Part shown: in pieces, positions 25,392-34,744 of the stretch
Numbering within the stretch: the stretch's first letter is position 1
Layout: the number at the start of each line of letters is the position of its first letter
The notes under the pieces: generated by a model
Databases searched by the model: none
What the model saw: the letters and a program-made list of their open reading frames with translations, nothing else
Told to the model about the DNA's origin: nothing
Source: Alteromonas sp. BL110
Lineage (GTDB): Bacteria > Pseudomonadota > Gammaproteobacteria > Enterobacterales > Alteromonadaceae
DNA: 64,000 nt
NCBI RefSeq assembly: GCF_003443615.1
Contig: NZ_CP031967.1
Coordinates: forward strand, 2,542,001-2,606,000
Reading direction: 5' to 3'
Position numbers and translations under genes: made by a program

Positions 25392-26123
25392 CTACTGTCT
25401 CAGATGGGCAATCGAATAGAGTCCACGCGTTTCATCAGTTTTACGCTTTATCTCTTCTAAAGCCTTTGCTTCGCTTGCATCAAAAAGCGCGTTGATAAGG
25501 CGATTAAAATGCTGATGCATCGCACGCCTAGCACCTGCGGTATCTTTGCTAGCAATAGCGTCATAGATAAGCGTATGTTCCCTCAGTCTCTGTTCTTCGC
25601 CTTGTGAGCAAACATCGCTATACGCCGATATGACCTGAGGGACGGTTCTTCTTAATTCCCACAAATTTTCAACCGAAAGCATGATGGCGTTATTACGCGT
25701 CGCTTGAGAAATGATCTGGTGGAAGCGCTGATCTGCCTCATCGGCTTTCTGTGGAGTCTGCATCTCGACGAGGGTTTGCTTTAGCGCCTCTAATTCCTCA
25801 TCTGAAATAGTGGCGGCAGCAAGCGCGGCAGCTTCGCCTTCCACAAGCGCTCGCGCCTGGGTAAGCTCAAACGCACTGATAGGTTTAGTTACTTGACCTT
25901 GCTTTTTCTGATGCAAGACATATACACCAGAACCAGTCTTTACTTCTACACGCTCTCGTACTTCCAGAGCGATAATGGCTTCGCGGATAGTAGGGCGACT
26001 AACGTTATACGTCTCCGCGAGTTCCCTTTCTGCGGGTAAGCGACTACCTTCAGGATAAATTCCTTGATCGATGAGTGCTTCAAGTTTTTCAACTATGCTC
26101 CAGAAGAGACGACGAGTCTTCAT
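25392..26123 (-). CDS. GntR-family (FadR subfamily) regulator of uronate metabolism
   Basis: A 243-residue regulator with an N-terminal winged helix (SRLPAERELAETYNVSRPTI at about 27-46) and a C-terminal FCD ligand domain with the metal-binding histidines (DQRFHQII, REHTLIYDAI, AMHQHF). It resembles ExuR/UxuR-type repressors that respond to hexuronates or their keto derivatives. It is divergent from the alginate lyase-kdgK-eda operon, and several ATTGGT elements lie in the intergenic region. The likely inducer is KDG or a related product (inference). It may also control the candidate RNA behind it and perhaps the SDR/hydratase pair at 37190-38778. Confidence 0.88.
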   Translation of the reverse strand: MKTRRLFWSIVEKLEALIDQGIYPEGSRLPAERELAETYNVSRPTIREAIIALEVRERVEVKTGSGVYVLHQKKQGQVTKPISAFELTQARALVEGEAAALAAATISDEELEALKQTLVEMQTPQKADEADQRFHQIISQATRNNAIMLSVENLWELRRTVPQVISAYSDVCSQGEEQRLREHTLIYDAIASKDTAGARRAMHQHFNRLINALFDASEAKALEEIKRKTDETRGLYSIAHLRQ

Positions 26124-26170
26124 ATTTACAGCCCTTGTTTGCCTGTTGCTTACCTAAAAAAGAAGAGACA

Positions 26171-26345
26171 ATTGGTAAATTAATTCTATCTGACCATTGT
26201 ATATCGAAACTAGCATAAAGCGCAAAGTCCCGAGTACTGTGCTTTAAAGCGCTTTATGAGCAGAAAAGCCCTTTTAATTGGTAATACATTTTATTGTTAT
26301 TGGTAAAATAAATTGGTTGTTTTTGGTCTGTTTATTGGTTAGATT
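26171..26345 (+). promoter_or_regulatory. Control region of the alginate operon with repeated ATTGGT elements
   Basis: ATTGGT-type elements occur at about 26171 (ATTGGTAAATT), 26276 (AATTGGTAATAC), 26299 and 26312 (the paired 21-base element 26299-26319) and 26334 (ATTGGTTAG). A plausible promoter is TTGTTT (26317-26322), 17 bases, TAGATT (26340-26345). The paired element overlaps the -35 exactly as at 25099-25122. This fits repression or activation by the divergent GntR-type regulator. Confidence 0.55.
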
Positions 26346-26497
26346 CTAAAACAGTCAGTAACAAATAAATAACAGCATAATTGCGTTTTTGCAAAAGAAG
26401 ATTGGCAATTTATGTGCGATTTATACGATTTGAGCAACGTCAGTAGCACTATCGCGGTAGATATCACCGTCGATTTTGCCAGCGAAATGGGGAATGT

Positions 26498-28726
26498 ATG
26501 AAAGTAGTAAATGTCTGTAAGTCAGCGATAGGGATTATTACTCTCTTGGCGTTTAATACGACGGCATACGCCGAAGACTACTTAGTTGACTCTAAGAAAA
26601 GCTACCTAAACGCGTTAGAGAAAGTAACTCCAGGTGACGATATCGTATTGAAAAACGGTACTTACCATGATTTTGAGATTAAGTTTAAAGCGCAAGGGAG
26701 TGAGGAAGAGCCAATTACATTGAGAGCACAAAGCAAAGGTGGTGTTATTCTCTCTGGCCAGTCAAATCTTTCCATTGCAGGAAGCCATTTGATCGTATCT
26801 GGACTTGTGTTTAAAGACGGCTACTCCCCATCAGGTTCAGTAATTAGCTACAGAATAAGTAAAGACGAACTCGCGAATTATACTCGTGTTACTGAAGTCG
26901 TTATTGAAGACTATTCTAAGCCAGACAAATTTGAAAGTGACTATTGGGTAGCGCTGTATGGTAAGCACAATAGGCTAGATAGTTCGTACTTAGCAGGCAA
27001 GCGAAACCGAGGTGTAACGGTCGCAGTTAGGTTGGATTCAAAGGATAGCATCGAAAACTATCACAAGATAGACAACAACTATTTTGGCTACCGACCTGAA
27101 TTAGGCTCAAATGGTGGAGAAACCTTAAGAATCGGCACCAGCCATTATTCACTTGAAAACTCTTTTACCCGAGTCGAGAACAATGTGTTTGACCGTTGTA
27201 ATGGCGAAGTTGAAATTATCAGCGTTAAATCAGGTGGCAACGTTCTTCACGGTAATACCTTCATTGAATCTCGCGGTACGCTAACGCTAAGGCATGGAAA
27301 TGGTAATACAATCACCAATAACGTGTTTTTAGGAAATGGTGTTCCAAACACAGGTGGAGTTCGCGTTATTAACGCCAACCAAGAAGTGTCAAATAATGTG
27401 TTTAAAGGGCTTACTGGCTACCGCTTTGGCAGCGGGTTTACTGTAATGAATGGTGTGCCCAACTCACCGCAAAATCGCTATCACCAAGTAAAGAACGCCA
27501 ATATACACCACAATACTTTTATTGATGTTTCTCACATTCAGTTAGCAGCTGGAGCAGACGAAGAGCGTTCAGCACCACCGGTAGACAGCGTTTTTTCTAA
27601 CAACCTTGTAATCGCTAATACGGTGTCTACAACATTTAGCTTTTTTGACGACATTAGCGGTATAACATTCACTAACAATGTGGCTAACTACAACGTAGAG
27701 AGTCAAATTGAAAAAGGTTTTACGAAACGAGGCGATATACCGTCATCTTCGATGAATGGTATTTCCCTAGACGAAATGAAAGTGGGTGCTGACAACAGTG
27801 TAAAACCACTTAAAAAAGAAAGCGTAGGGCCAAGTTGGTATAAGAAAAAAGAATACGAAACGCCGTTTGGTTCAGGAGATGAAATTACTGTAGAGCCAGG
27901 TGTGAATACGCTTTTTGAAGCGGTAGCCAAAGCGAAAGATGGTGATGTTCTTTTACTCAGTGATGGTGTCTATAGCGAACAAAAAATCGTTAGAATATCT
28001 AAAACGCTTTCTGTGAAAGCAAGCGCTGGCTCAGAAGTTATCATTCGTCCGCAGCGCTCAGCACTTTTCGAAATAAGTGACAATGGTTCACTGGAAATCG
28101 AAGGTATAACGCTTTCAGGTAGTGATGCGCCAGACGCAGCTGGAAATACATTCATTCGCACTAAAAAGTGGGGAATGTTGACTAATTACCGATTCACTAT
28201 GGATAAGGTGACGGTGACAGACCTAGACATAAATCATAGCTACCACTTCTTTTCTGCGGGCGCTCGTAGCTTTGCGACTTTGTTATCTATTACTAATAGT
28301 CAATTCGACACTATCACTGGGCACGTACTGGCACTAAATAAAGAAAAAGATGATTTAGGTATCTATAACGCTGAGGTGTTGAATTTAGAAAACAATACAT
28401 TCAACAATGTAAACGGGGCGCTAGCGCTTGTTTATCGAGGTGGCAGAGACGAGAGTACCTTTGGACCTAAGGTCACGATAAGTAACAACGTATTAGCAAA
28501 TGTAGGTTTGGGTAAAAGAAATAAGCGTAAAGCAAGTATATTTCTACACGGCGTGCAAAAAACACAGATTCGAAATAATGAATTTAACACAAGCGCGCCA
28601 GTAAAAATTGAACACACCGTTGGCGAGCCGAAAACATCGCATAGCGGCAATACATTTAAAGAAACAAAAGACATTAACATTGTCGACTTCTTAAAAGAAA
28701 AAGACGAATGCCGCTGCTCTGGGTAA
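26498..28726 (+). CDS. Alginate lyase, polysaccharide lyase family 6 (AlyGC-like)
   Basis: A 742-residue secreted lyase with signal peptide (cut after about residue 25, AYA/ED) and two parallel beta-helix domains (about 26-430 and 445-742), the two-domain plan of AlyGC from Glaciecola. It cleaves alginate by beta-elimination to unsaturated uronate. Residues matching the AlyGC set by a constant offset of 24 are Lys244 and Arg265 (catalytic) and Asn205, Glu237 and Glu239 (calcium). The surrounding motif is LRHGNGNTITNNVFLGN. First gene of an operon with kdgK and eda. No other alginate lyase family or uptake protein is encoded nearby, so product import must rely on genes elsewhere. Confidence 0.93.
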   Translation: MKVVNVCKSAIGIITLLAFNTTAYAEDYLVDSKKSYLNALEKVTPGDDIVLKNGTYHDFEIKFKAQGSEEEPITLRAQSKGGVILSGQSNLSIAGSHLIVSGLVFKDGYSPSGSVISYRISKDELANYTRVTEVVIEDYSKPDKFESDYWVALYGKHNRLDSSYLAGKRNRGVTVAVRLDSKDSIENYHKIDNNYFGYRPELGSNGGETLRIGTSHYSLENSFTRVENNVFDRCNGEVEIISVKSGGNVLHGNTFIESRGTLTLRHGNGNTITNNVFLGNGVPNTGGVRVINANQEVSNNVFKGLTGYRFGSGFTVMNGVPNSPQNRYHQVKNANIHHNTFIDVSHIQLAAGADEERSAPPVDSVFSNNLVIANTVSTTFSFFDDISGITFTNNVANYNVESQIEKGFTKRGDIPSSSMNGISLDEMKVGADNSVKPLKKESVGPSWYKKKEYETPFGSGDEITVEPGVNTLFEAVAKAKDGDVLLLSDGVYSEQKIVRISKTLSVKASAGSEVIIRPQRSALFEISDNGSLEIEGITLSGSDAPDAAGNTFIRTKKWGMLTNYRFTMDKVTVTDLDINHSYHFFSAGARSFATLLSITNSQFDTITGHVLALNKEKDDLGIYNAEVLNLENNTFNNVNGALALVYRGGRDESTFGPKVTISNNVLANVGLGKRNKRKASIFLHGVQKTQIRNNEFNTSAPVKIEHTVGEPKTSHSGNTFKETKDINIVDFLKEKDECRCSG

Positions 28727-28811
28727 AAATACTCAACCTAGTGCGCGACTTATGCAAAGAAAAAGTTATTACAGTAAAAATTAAAGACTACGAGTTCGTA
28801 GGGTGGATGAT

Positions 28812-29738
28812 ATGAGAGTTGGTTTTATTGGTGAGTGCATGGCCGAGCTTAAAAAAGTAAACGGTGTATTAGAAGAAGGGTTTGCTGGCGATACTTTCAA
28901 TTCTGCCGTTTATCTTAAGCGTACATTTCCTCAATTAGATAGCTATTTTGTCAGTGCGGTGGGCAGCGATGCGCTGTCAAAAGAGATGTTCGAATTTGCG
29001 CAAAGCGAATCAATTAACACACGCTTTTTGTTTACCCATCCAGACAAACATATAGGGCTTTATAAAATTTATACCGATGCAGAAGGCGAGCGTTCTTTTA
29101 CGTATTGGCGAAATGATTCTGCCGCGAAGTGCTTGATGTCTCAGCTTACAGATAGCGATAAAGCGTCGATGACAGCGTTAGACTTAGTACTATTTTCAGG
29201 TATTTCGCTTGCTATTTTAAACACTGAAGACTTACCGAAGTTTTGGCGTTTATTAGAAACGCTTAAAGACAGCGGTACCAAAATTGTGTTTGACATGAAC
29301 CATCGACCCGCGCTTTGGAAGGGGCGGGATGATGCCACTGCATTATATGAAAAAGCATTTGAAATTGCAGATGTCGCGTTACCTGGATTAGAAGATTTCA
29401 ACTTCTTATATGAGTTTGAAACAGTGGAAGAAATCATAAACTTTTTAGCGCCTTTCTCATTCAAACAACTCGTTATTAAAAATGGCAGTAGTGCTGTGAC
29501 GTTAGTTAATGCAGAGGGTGAAGTTTCAGAAGTTGGGCTAACACCTGTTACAAACGTTGTTGACACTACATCAGCTGGCGATGCTTTTAACGGTGTTTTT
29601 CTAGGCGCGTACCTAACGGGCGATAGTCCTGAAGCCTGCGTAGATAAAGCAGCCAAATGCGCCGGCTTTGTGATTCAACACCCTGGCGCCATTGTAGATA
29701 AAACGGCCTATGCTGATTTAGTGACATCTATCGCTTAA
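28812..29738 (+). CDS. kdgK: 2-keto-3-deoxygluconate kinase
   Basis: A 308-residue PfkB/ribokinase-family kinase that should phosphorylate 2-keto-3-deoxygluconate to KDPG. Seen: the N-terminal GECMAEL and FAGDTFNSAVYLKR substrate region, and the C-terminal anion-hole signature DTTSAGDAFNGVFLGAYL with catalytic Asp. The ATG at 28812 is preferred (AGGGTGG 5 bases upstream); a GTG 9 bases earlier is possible. It lies between the alginate lyase and the KDPG aldolase, which fixes the pathway assignment. Confidence 0.93.
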   Translation: MRVGFIGECMAELKKVNGVLEEGFAGDTFNSAVYLKRTFPQLDSYFVSAVGSDALSKEMFEFAQSESINTRFLFTHPDKHIGLYKIYTDAEGERSFTYWRNDSAAKCLMSQLTDSDKASMTALDLVLFSGISLAILNTEDLPKFWRLLETLKDSGTKIVFDMNHRPALWKGRDDATALYEKAFEIADVALPGLEDFNFLYEFETVEEIINFLAPFSFKQLVIKNGSSAVTLVNAEGEVSEVGLTPVTNVVDTTSAGDAFNGVFLGAYLTGDSPEACVDKAAKCAGFVIQHPGAIVDKTAYADLVTSIA

Positions 29739-29828
29739 GTAAGTAAAAGCGAAGTATTCGAATACTAAATAAAACACTACATCGAACTTATAAGGGCATC
29801 CGTCCCTCGTATTACAAAGAGACAAATC

Positions 29829-30440
29829 ATGAAAAAAATATCAGACATTATGGGCGGCCAAACCCTGCTCCCAATCATTCAAGCCGATAATGTAGAAGAC
29901 GGTGTAGCCATTGCTAAAGCAATGGCGGCAGCGGGTCTTACCACCGTTGAAGTTGTATTGCGTTCGGAAAATTCAGCAAAGTGCATCACCGCCATAAAAG
30001 AAGCGTTGCCTGACATGATAGTAAGCGCTGGAACCGTTGTCGATAAAGCGTCTCTAGATGCAGCAATAAACGCTGGGGCTGATTTTATCGTGACGCCTGC
30101 GGTGACAGAGCGCCTACTGACAATGCTGGTAGAGTCTGGTTTACCCGTGCTCCCTGGAGTATCTAACGTATCAGATATCGTGCTAGCGCGAGAGCACGGA
30201 TTTAGAGAAATGAAGCTATTTCCAGCATCCTTGTCAGGTGGCGCTTCTTTCTTAAAAGCTGTAGGTGGTTTGTTCAAAGATACAAAATTTTGCCCAACGG
30301 GTGGCGTATCTCCAGAAAACTTCAATGATTACCTGTCGCTAGGCAATGTATTTGCCGCTGGTGGTACTTGGGTAGCGAAGCCTCAATGGGTTGCAGATAA
30401 ACAGTGGGACTTGATAACAGAGGCATGTTCACAGGTTTAA
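29829..30440 (+). CDS. eda: KDPG aldolase
   Basis: A 203-residue class I aldolase that splits 2-keto-3-deoxy-6-phosphogluconate into pyruvate and glyceraldehyde 3-phosphate. Seen: EVVLRS with the catalytic glutamate, GAGTV-like SAGTVVDKA, FIVTPAV, LPGVSN, and MKLFPAS with the Schiff-base lysine, then CPTGGVSPENF. It completes the Entner-Doudoroff exit of alginate breakdown after the lyase and KdgK, and is followed by a strong terminator, so it ends the operon. Confidence 0.95.
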   Translation: MKKISDIMGGQTLLPIIQADNVEDGVAIAKAMAAAGLTTVEVVLRSENSAKCITAIKEALPDMIVSAGTVVDKASLDAAINAGADFIVTPAVTERLLTMLVESGLPVLPGVSNVSDIVLAREHGFREMKLFPASLSGGASFLKAVGGLFKDTKFCPTGGVSPENFNDYLSLGNVFAAGGTWVAKPQWVADKQWDLITEACSQV

Positions 30441-30471
30441 TTAACACAAGACAGTTCTAACAATAAACATT

Positions 30472-30499
30472 AAAAAGCTGACATATTTGTCAGCTTTTT
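30472..30499 (+). terminator. Terminator of the alginate operon
   Basis: AAAAAGCTGACA pairs with TGTCAGCTTTTT over a TATT loop, 31 bases past the eda stop. The arms supply a T tract in both directions. Confidence 0.9.
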
Positions 30500-30618
30500 C
30501 ATTTTCTAGCGTATTAATTGGTGTTACAGCTTCAAAAAGCTATCATTACATTAAAGTTGCTTCGCGCAGAAGAACACAGCAGCGCTTAGCTTTATACAAT
30601 TAGAATTAAAACGTGACT

Positions 30619-31809
30619 ATGATCAAATTGATAGTGCTGCCTTTCACCATGGCATTCGTCGTACTTTTATCTGTCGCCGAAAGTTGTGCAGAGGAACTAA
30701 AGTTTTCTGGTTTTGCAAGAGCAGTTGCAGGTAAGATTGATACTAAAAAAGCGACCTATGAAGGGTATGACGACAGCATAAGCTTTTCAGAAAAATCTCT
30801 AATAGCGGTGCAGGCTGATTATAGGGTCTCATCATCGTTCTCCGCATCAGCTCAAATTCTCCTTCACACTGATGAAGATAGAGAATCGGGTATTGAGTGG
30901 TTGTATCTAACCTATGCCCCTAGTGAAAGCTTTCAAATTAATATTGGTCGGTTGCGCACGCCTTTTTTAAAGTATTCAGATGTTATCGATGTTGGCTTTG
31001 CCTACCCGTGGATTAATGCACCGCAGCAACTCTATAGCAGCTATTTGTTTTCTCAATATGAAGGCGCCAATGTAAGATTGAGAAGGTCTTTTGGCGATGT
31101 TGTTATTGATTTTGAGGCTTATTATGGAAAATATCAAGATGAGCTAGCGTCGAGCGGTATTAATGTAGACGTTGAAATAGACGATATGTTTGGCGGTGTT
31201 ATTGAAGTTAACTATGGCGGCTTACAGTTAAGAACAGCCACTATTAGTGCTCCCAAAGTCGAAACTACCATTGATGAAATCGCGCCGTTTTTACAAGGAC
31301 TTAGAGCTGCCGGATTTGACTCTATAGCTGAACAGTTTGATATCAACGATCGCGCAGGCTCTTTTTTACTAGGCGCCAGCTATGACACGCTTAATTGGTA
31401 TGTAAGCGGTGAGTGGATGAAGGTCTCGTCTGATATTGATGTACTCGCTAACTTAGAAAGTTTCTATGTTTCATATGGCTACTATCTTGACGAGGTTCTA
31501 CTACACTTAACTTTTGCTTCATCTAGACAATCACTCAATACCATCGACAATGTGATACCTGAAGGTGTGTCGCCTGAACTCGATCAGCTATATTTCGCAG
31601 TTGAGCAACTCAATAGCTTTTTTCCGACAGATGACCTCGATACGTGGACCTTGGGCGCTAGGTGGGATGTTAAAACGAATATCGCATTCAAGGCAGAGCT
31701 ATCTTTACTTAACGGGAAAGAAGGTCGAACTTCGTTTTATGAAGTTAAAGAAAACAACTTCGATAGAAACGCGACCTTGTATCAAGTGGCGGTAGAGTGG
31801 ATATTTTAA
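30619..31809 (+). CDS. Porin-like outer membrane protein
   Basis: A protein of about 396 residues with signal peptide (cut near SCAEE) and a beta-barrel pattern ending VAVEWIF, with the terminal phenylalanine. The region EWLYLTYAPSESFQINIGRLRTPF resembles phosphate-selective (OprP-like) porins. Start at ATG 30619; a GTG 6 bases upstream is possible, and neither has a good ribosome site. The stop codon overlaps the start of the next gene (TAATG), a small PstS-like protein, so the two are co-translated. The transported solute is not known. Confidence 0.82.
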   Translation: MIKLIVLPFTMAFVVLLSVAESCAEELKFSGFARAVAGKIDTKKATYEGYDDSISFSEKSLIAVQADYRVSSSFSASAQILLHTDEDRESGIEWLYLTYAPSESFQINIGRLRTPFLKYSDVIDVGFAYPWINAPQQLYSSYLFSQYEGANVRLRRSFGDVVIDFEAYYGKYQDELASSGINVDVEIDDMFGGVIEVNYGGLQLRTATISAPKVETTIDEIAPFLQGLRAAGFDSIAEQFDINDRAGSFLLGASYDTLNWYVSGEWMKVSSDIDVLANLESFYVSYGYYLDEVLLHLTFASSRQSLNTIDNVIPEGVSPELDQLYFAVEQLNSFFPTDDLDTWTLGARWDVKTNIAFKAELSLLNGKEGRTSFYEVKENNFDRNATLYQVAVEWIF

Positions 31810-32228
31810 TGCGAAAATATACGCTCTTTTTTCTTTTTCTCCTGAGCATTCGAATAGCCTCTGCACAGGATAACGTTTGGATTGTAGCAAATGTTACTGA
31901 CCAAGGTTTCTCGCTGACAAAGACGGAGGTTCGTAACCTCTTCATGAGCAGTGCAACAAGCAAGGACTATGTTTTAGACCCTGTCGCTTTGAGCCCTGGG
32001 AATAGAATACGCGCGGTTTTCAATGCAAAGATTATCGCTTTACCTGAGTCCCGTATTCAATCCTATTGGGCCCAGATGCGCTTCAGTGGACGTCAAACTC
32101 CGCCCGTCGAGTTTAGCAGTTTGGATGCACTGATTAGTTACGTTAGTGAGAATGACGGTGCTATCGGTTATGTTCCAGCCGACACAGTGTTACCTGAGAA
32201 TGTTCGAATTGTTTATCGAAGTCTTTAA
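31809..32228 (+). CDS. Small periplasmic PstS-like protein
   Basis: A protein of about 139 residues with signal peptide (MRKYTLFFLFLLSIRIASAQ) and one domain resembling a lobe of phosphate-type solute-binding proteins (LTKTEVRNLFMSS, SRIQSYWAQMRFSGRQTPP, GAIGYVPAD). It is less than half the size of PstS and has no ABC permease beside it. It starts on the last base of the porin-like gene stop and converges with a GGDEF/EAL gene 13 bases away. Such small PBP-like proteins often neighbour membrane cyclic-di-GMP enzymes and may pass a periplasmic signal (inference). Confidence 0.8.
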   Translation: MRKYTLFFLFLLSIRIASAQDNVWIVANVTDQGFSLTKTEVRNLFMSSATSKDYVLDPVALSPGNRIRAVFNAKIIALPESRIQSYWAQMRFSGRQTPPVEFSSLDALISYVSENDGAIGYVPADTVLPENVRIVYRSL

Positions 32229-32241
32229 ATGGGTATAAGAC

Positions 32242-34338
32242 TCAGGATTGTTCAGGCTGCACCGAAAAATTTTGAATTACGTCTAGCATTGGTAGGGGCT
32301 TACTATAAAGAAAGCCTTGAAGCATGTTACAACCATGACTGGTTAAAAAGTTCGCTTGTTCCTGTGTTTCAACGCCCTCAGCGCACACAGAGAAGTTTAA
32401 ACTCTTAGCCATTTCAATAATGGTCTTAGTGATCGTTTCTGACTGCTTAGAATCCCCTATGTTATTGACAAAGCTTCGGTCTATTTTTAGGGTGTCTATA
32501 TCAAACTGGGTTAGATAACTAAGTGACGAATACCCTGTTCCAAAATCATCGAGTGCGAGTTTACAACCTAGCTTTTTAAGGGAGGCAAAGAACGTATTAG
32601 CCACATTAAAGCTATTCATATAAGCTGATTCAGTAATCTCAATCTCTAAGTTTGACGCTGGAAGCCTACCGGTATTTAACTCATTGAGAATATATTGTGT
32701 GACATTGTGATTATTCAAGTCGTGAGTACTTAAGTTGACTGATATAGTGATATGACCACCGAAGGCTTTTAATAGCATGGGGGATTCATGGCTAAGTTGC
32801 TTTAATACCCAAAGACTTATTAGTGAAATCTTATCGGTTTGTTCTGCAATGGGAATAAACTCAGCGGGGGACACCTGTCCTAAGACCTCGTCTTGCCAAC
32901 GAAGCAGAGTTTCAAGCCCAATGACGTTTTTGTCTGCATCTACCTTTGCTTGATAGCTGAGATAAAAAGCATCGTTTTCAAGTGCATCAGTGATTCGGGT
33001 GGAAATGAGCACTTTTCGCTGCGTATGCGCTAACATTTCATCAGTAAACCACACATATCTTGCTTTACCACTGTCTTTAGCTTTGTACATTGCAACATCA
33101 GCGTTAGTAATTAAATTGGTCGCGGCATAATTGCAATCACTGGCTAGCGCTAGTCCTATGCTGACACTTGAGTCTAGCCTTAGATGGTTGACAGTGTGAG
33201 ACTTCGATACGGTATTCACAATCTTTCTAGCTATATCTTCGAGGTATGTGGGTGAGGCAAGGTCGGGAACGATAACGACAAACTCATCGCCGCCCAAACG
33301 TCCCAAAGTACAACTCTCACTGATTGCGTTTTCCATTAGTGAACTAATATGCAGAAGAAACCTATCCCCAGTATCGTGACCAAAAGAATCGTTAATTGAT
33401 TTAAAACCATCTAAATCAATGAACAGCAAACCAAGTTCGCAATTGTTTTTTTGCGCTTTGGTGAGTTCACTTGATAAAAGCTTCATTAAGCACTGACGAT
33501 TGGGAAGCCCTGTTAAGGCATCGAAATTGGCAAGTCGCTCCATCTGGGACTGTTGCTTTTGTAGCATGTCAGTTTTTTGCCGATTAGCTTCAGACTGCGC
33601 TTTGATGTTTGTCATCATATTATTAAAAGCGCGAGACAACGCGAGCATCTCTTTCTTATCACCTTCCTCTACTTTTGCATCATAAGTTTTATGATCTACC
33701 ACGCTATCCATGGTTTCAATCAGTGTATTAAGAGGGCGCATTGCTTTACGTTGCGCACGAGCAGATATGATTAGTGATATTGCGATAAGAAAGGCTACGG
33801 AAGGCGTAACTAAAATTATATATCTTTGCCGGCTTGCTTTTAATGCTTCCTCAAGGTTAAACAGCAGTGCAAGTCTTCCCATTGGGTAAACGTCTTCGCC
33901 TATTGTTTTTACCATAATTACTTTGTTTGAGGCGCGATGTAAACCTAGAGGTAGACTTGCTATGTTTTTGTCAAAGTTAGCATCTCCAGGATACAGGTGA
34001 CTGACTGTTTGGTTCTTACCAGGTCTGTCTTTAAAGCCGGCAGGGCCTACATATACATTTAAAAGCGAACCATCACTACTGAAAATATAAGCCGCCTCAG
34101 CATATTCATACTCATCTAGGCGAAGCAGAATTTCCGTTTGGTTAAAACTGCCGGCCGGCTCTTCGATATAGTCAATGAGATCGACGGCCATGTTAACGCC
34201 TAGCGCATCGACTTCCTCAGAGACAAACTCAATATAAAGCTTCTCATAGACATAAATAGACAGTCCGATAATAAGGGCACTAACTATTGATATAGACGCG
34301 AGTGTATTGAACGATATTTCTGACCTGAGACTTTTCAA
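32242..34338 (-). CDS. Membrane GGDEF-EAL protein (cyclic-di-GMP turnover)
   Basis: A 698-residue inner membrane protein: TM about 12-32, a periplasmic sensor of about 130 residues, a second TM (LVTPSVAFLIAISLIISARA), a HAMP-like linker, GGDEF (LGRLGGDEFVVIV) and EAL domains. The GGDEF active site is intact, so synthesis of c-di-GMP is possible. In the phosphodiesterase domain the signature reads ETL (GLETLLRW) instead of EAL, but the catalytic glutamate and the DDFGTGYSS loop remain, so hydrolysis is likely. It faces the porin/PstS-like pair across 13 bases. Confidence 0.93.
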   Translation of the reverse strand: MKSLRSEISFNTLASISIVSALIIGLSIYVYEKLYIEFVSEEVDALGVNMAVDLIDYIEEPAGSFNQTEILLRLDEYEYAEAAYIFSSDGSLLNVYVGPAGFKDRPGKNQTVSHLYPGDANFDKNIASLPLGLHRASNKVIMVKTIGEDVYPMGRLALLFNLEEALKASRQRYIILVTPSVAFLIAISLIISARAQRKAMRPLNTLIETMDSVVDHKTYDAKVEEGDKKEMLALSRAFNNMMTNIKAQSEANRQKTDMLQKQQSQMERLANFDALTGLPNRQCLMKLLSSELTKAQKNNCELGLLFIDLDGFKSINDSFGHDTGDRFLLHISSLMENAISESCTLGRLGGDEFVVIVPDLASPTYLEDIARKIVNTVSKSHTVNHLRLDSSVSIGLALASDCNYAATNLITNADVAMYKAKDSGKARYVWFTDEMLAHTQRKVLISTRITDALENDAFYLSYQAKVDADKNVIGLETLLRWQDEVLGQVSPAEFIPIAEQTDKISLISLWVLKQLSHESPMLLKAFGGHITISVNLSTHDLNNHNVTQYILNELNTGRLPASNLEIEITESAYMNSFNVANTFFASLKKLGCKLALDDFGTGYSSLSYLTQFDIDTLKIDRSFVNNIGDSKQSETITKTIIEMAKSLNFSVCAEGVETQEQANFLTSHGCNMLQGFLYSKPLPMLDVIQNFSVQPEQS

Positions 34339-34744
34339 AAAACGCTCTTTTAAGTTGAATGGACCGGCAGTAACGGCTTTGAAAAAACGTGGGAAAGCGT
34401 CGTCACTTATTAACCATCTTAGTATAGACGGTTTGCTACATTTCTTAATTAGTAATTAGATTGAAATTGAAAGAAGGGGCGGTGTCATGCTATTTAGATG
34501 TCTTTTGAACAAAAAATGCGCTGGTGGCTTAAGGGGTTTAGTGGTAGACTCAACGCGCAATTTGTAAGAGTAAACACCTACGTTCTTTTCTTGATGTCAA
34601 ACACCAATAAGCCAAGTTGGCAATGGCGTGTCTCTTTAGGTTTTCCCAGTAATCTATAACCCCCCACGGTTAGCAATAAAGCACTAACGCTTATACCTTT
34701 GCGGTATGCAATTTTTTATAAATACCTATGACAGGAGTTTATTA
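34339..34744. other. Divergent region before rhlE
   Basis: About 400 bases with promoters for the GGDEF/EAL gene (minus) and rhlE (plus). A short hairpin ATACC/GGTAT near 34693-34707 followed by six T residues (34712-34717) lies 28 bases before the rhlE start and might attenuate transcription. No gene is seen. Confidence 0.3.
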
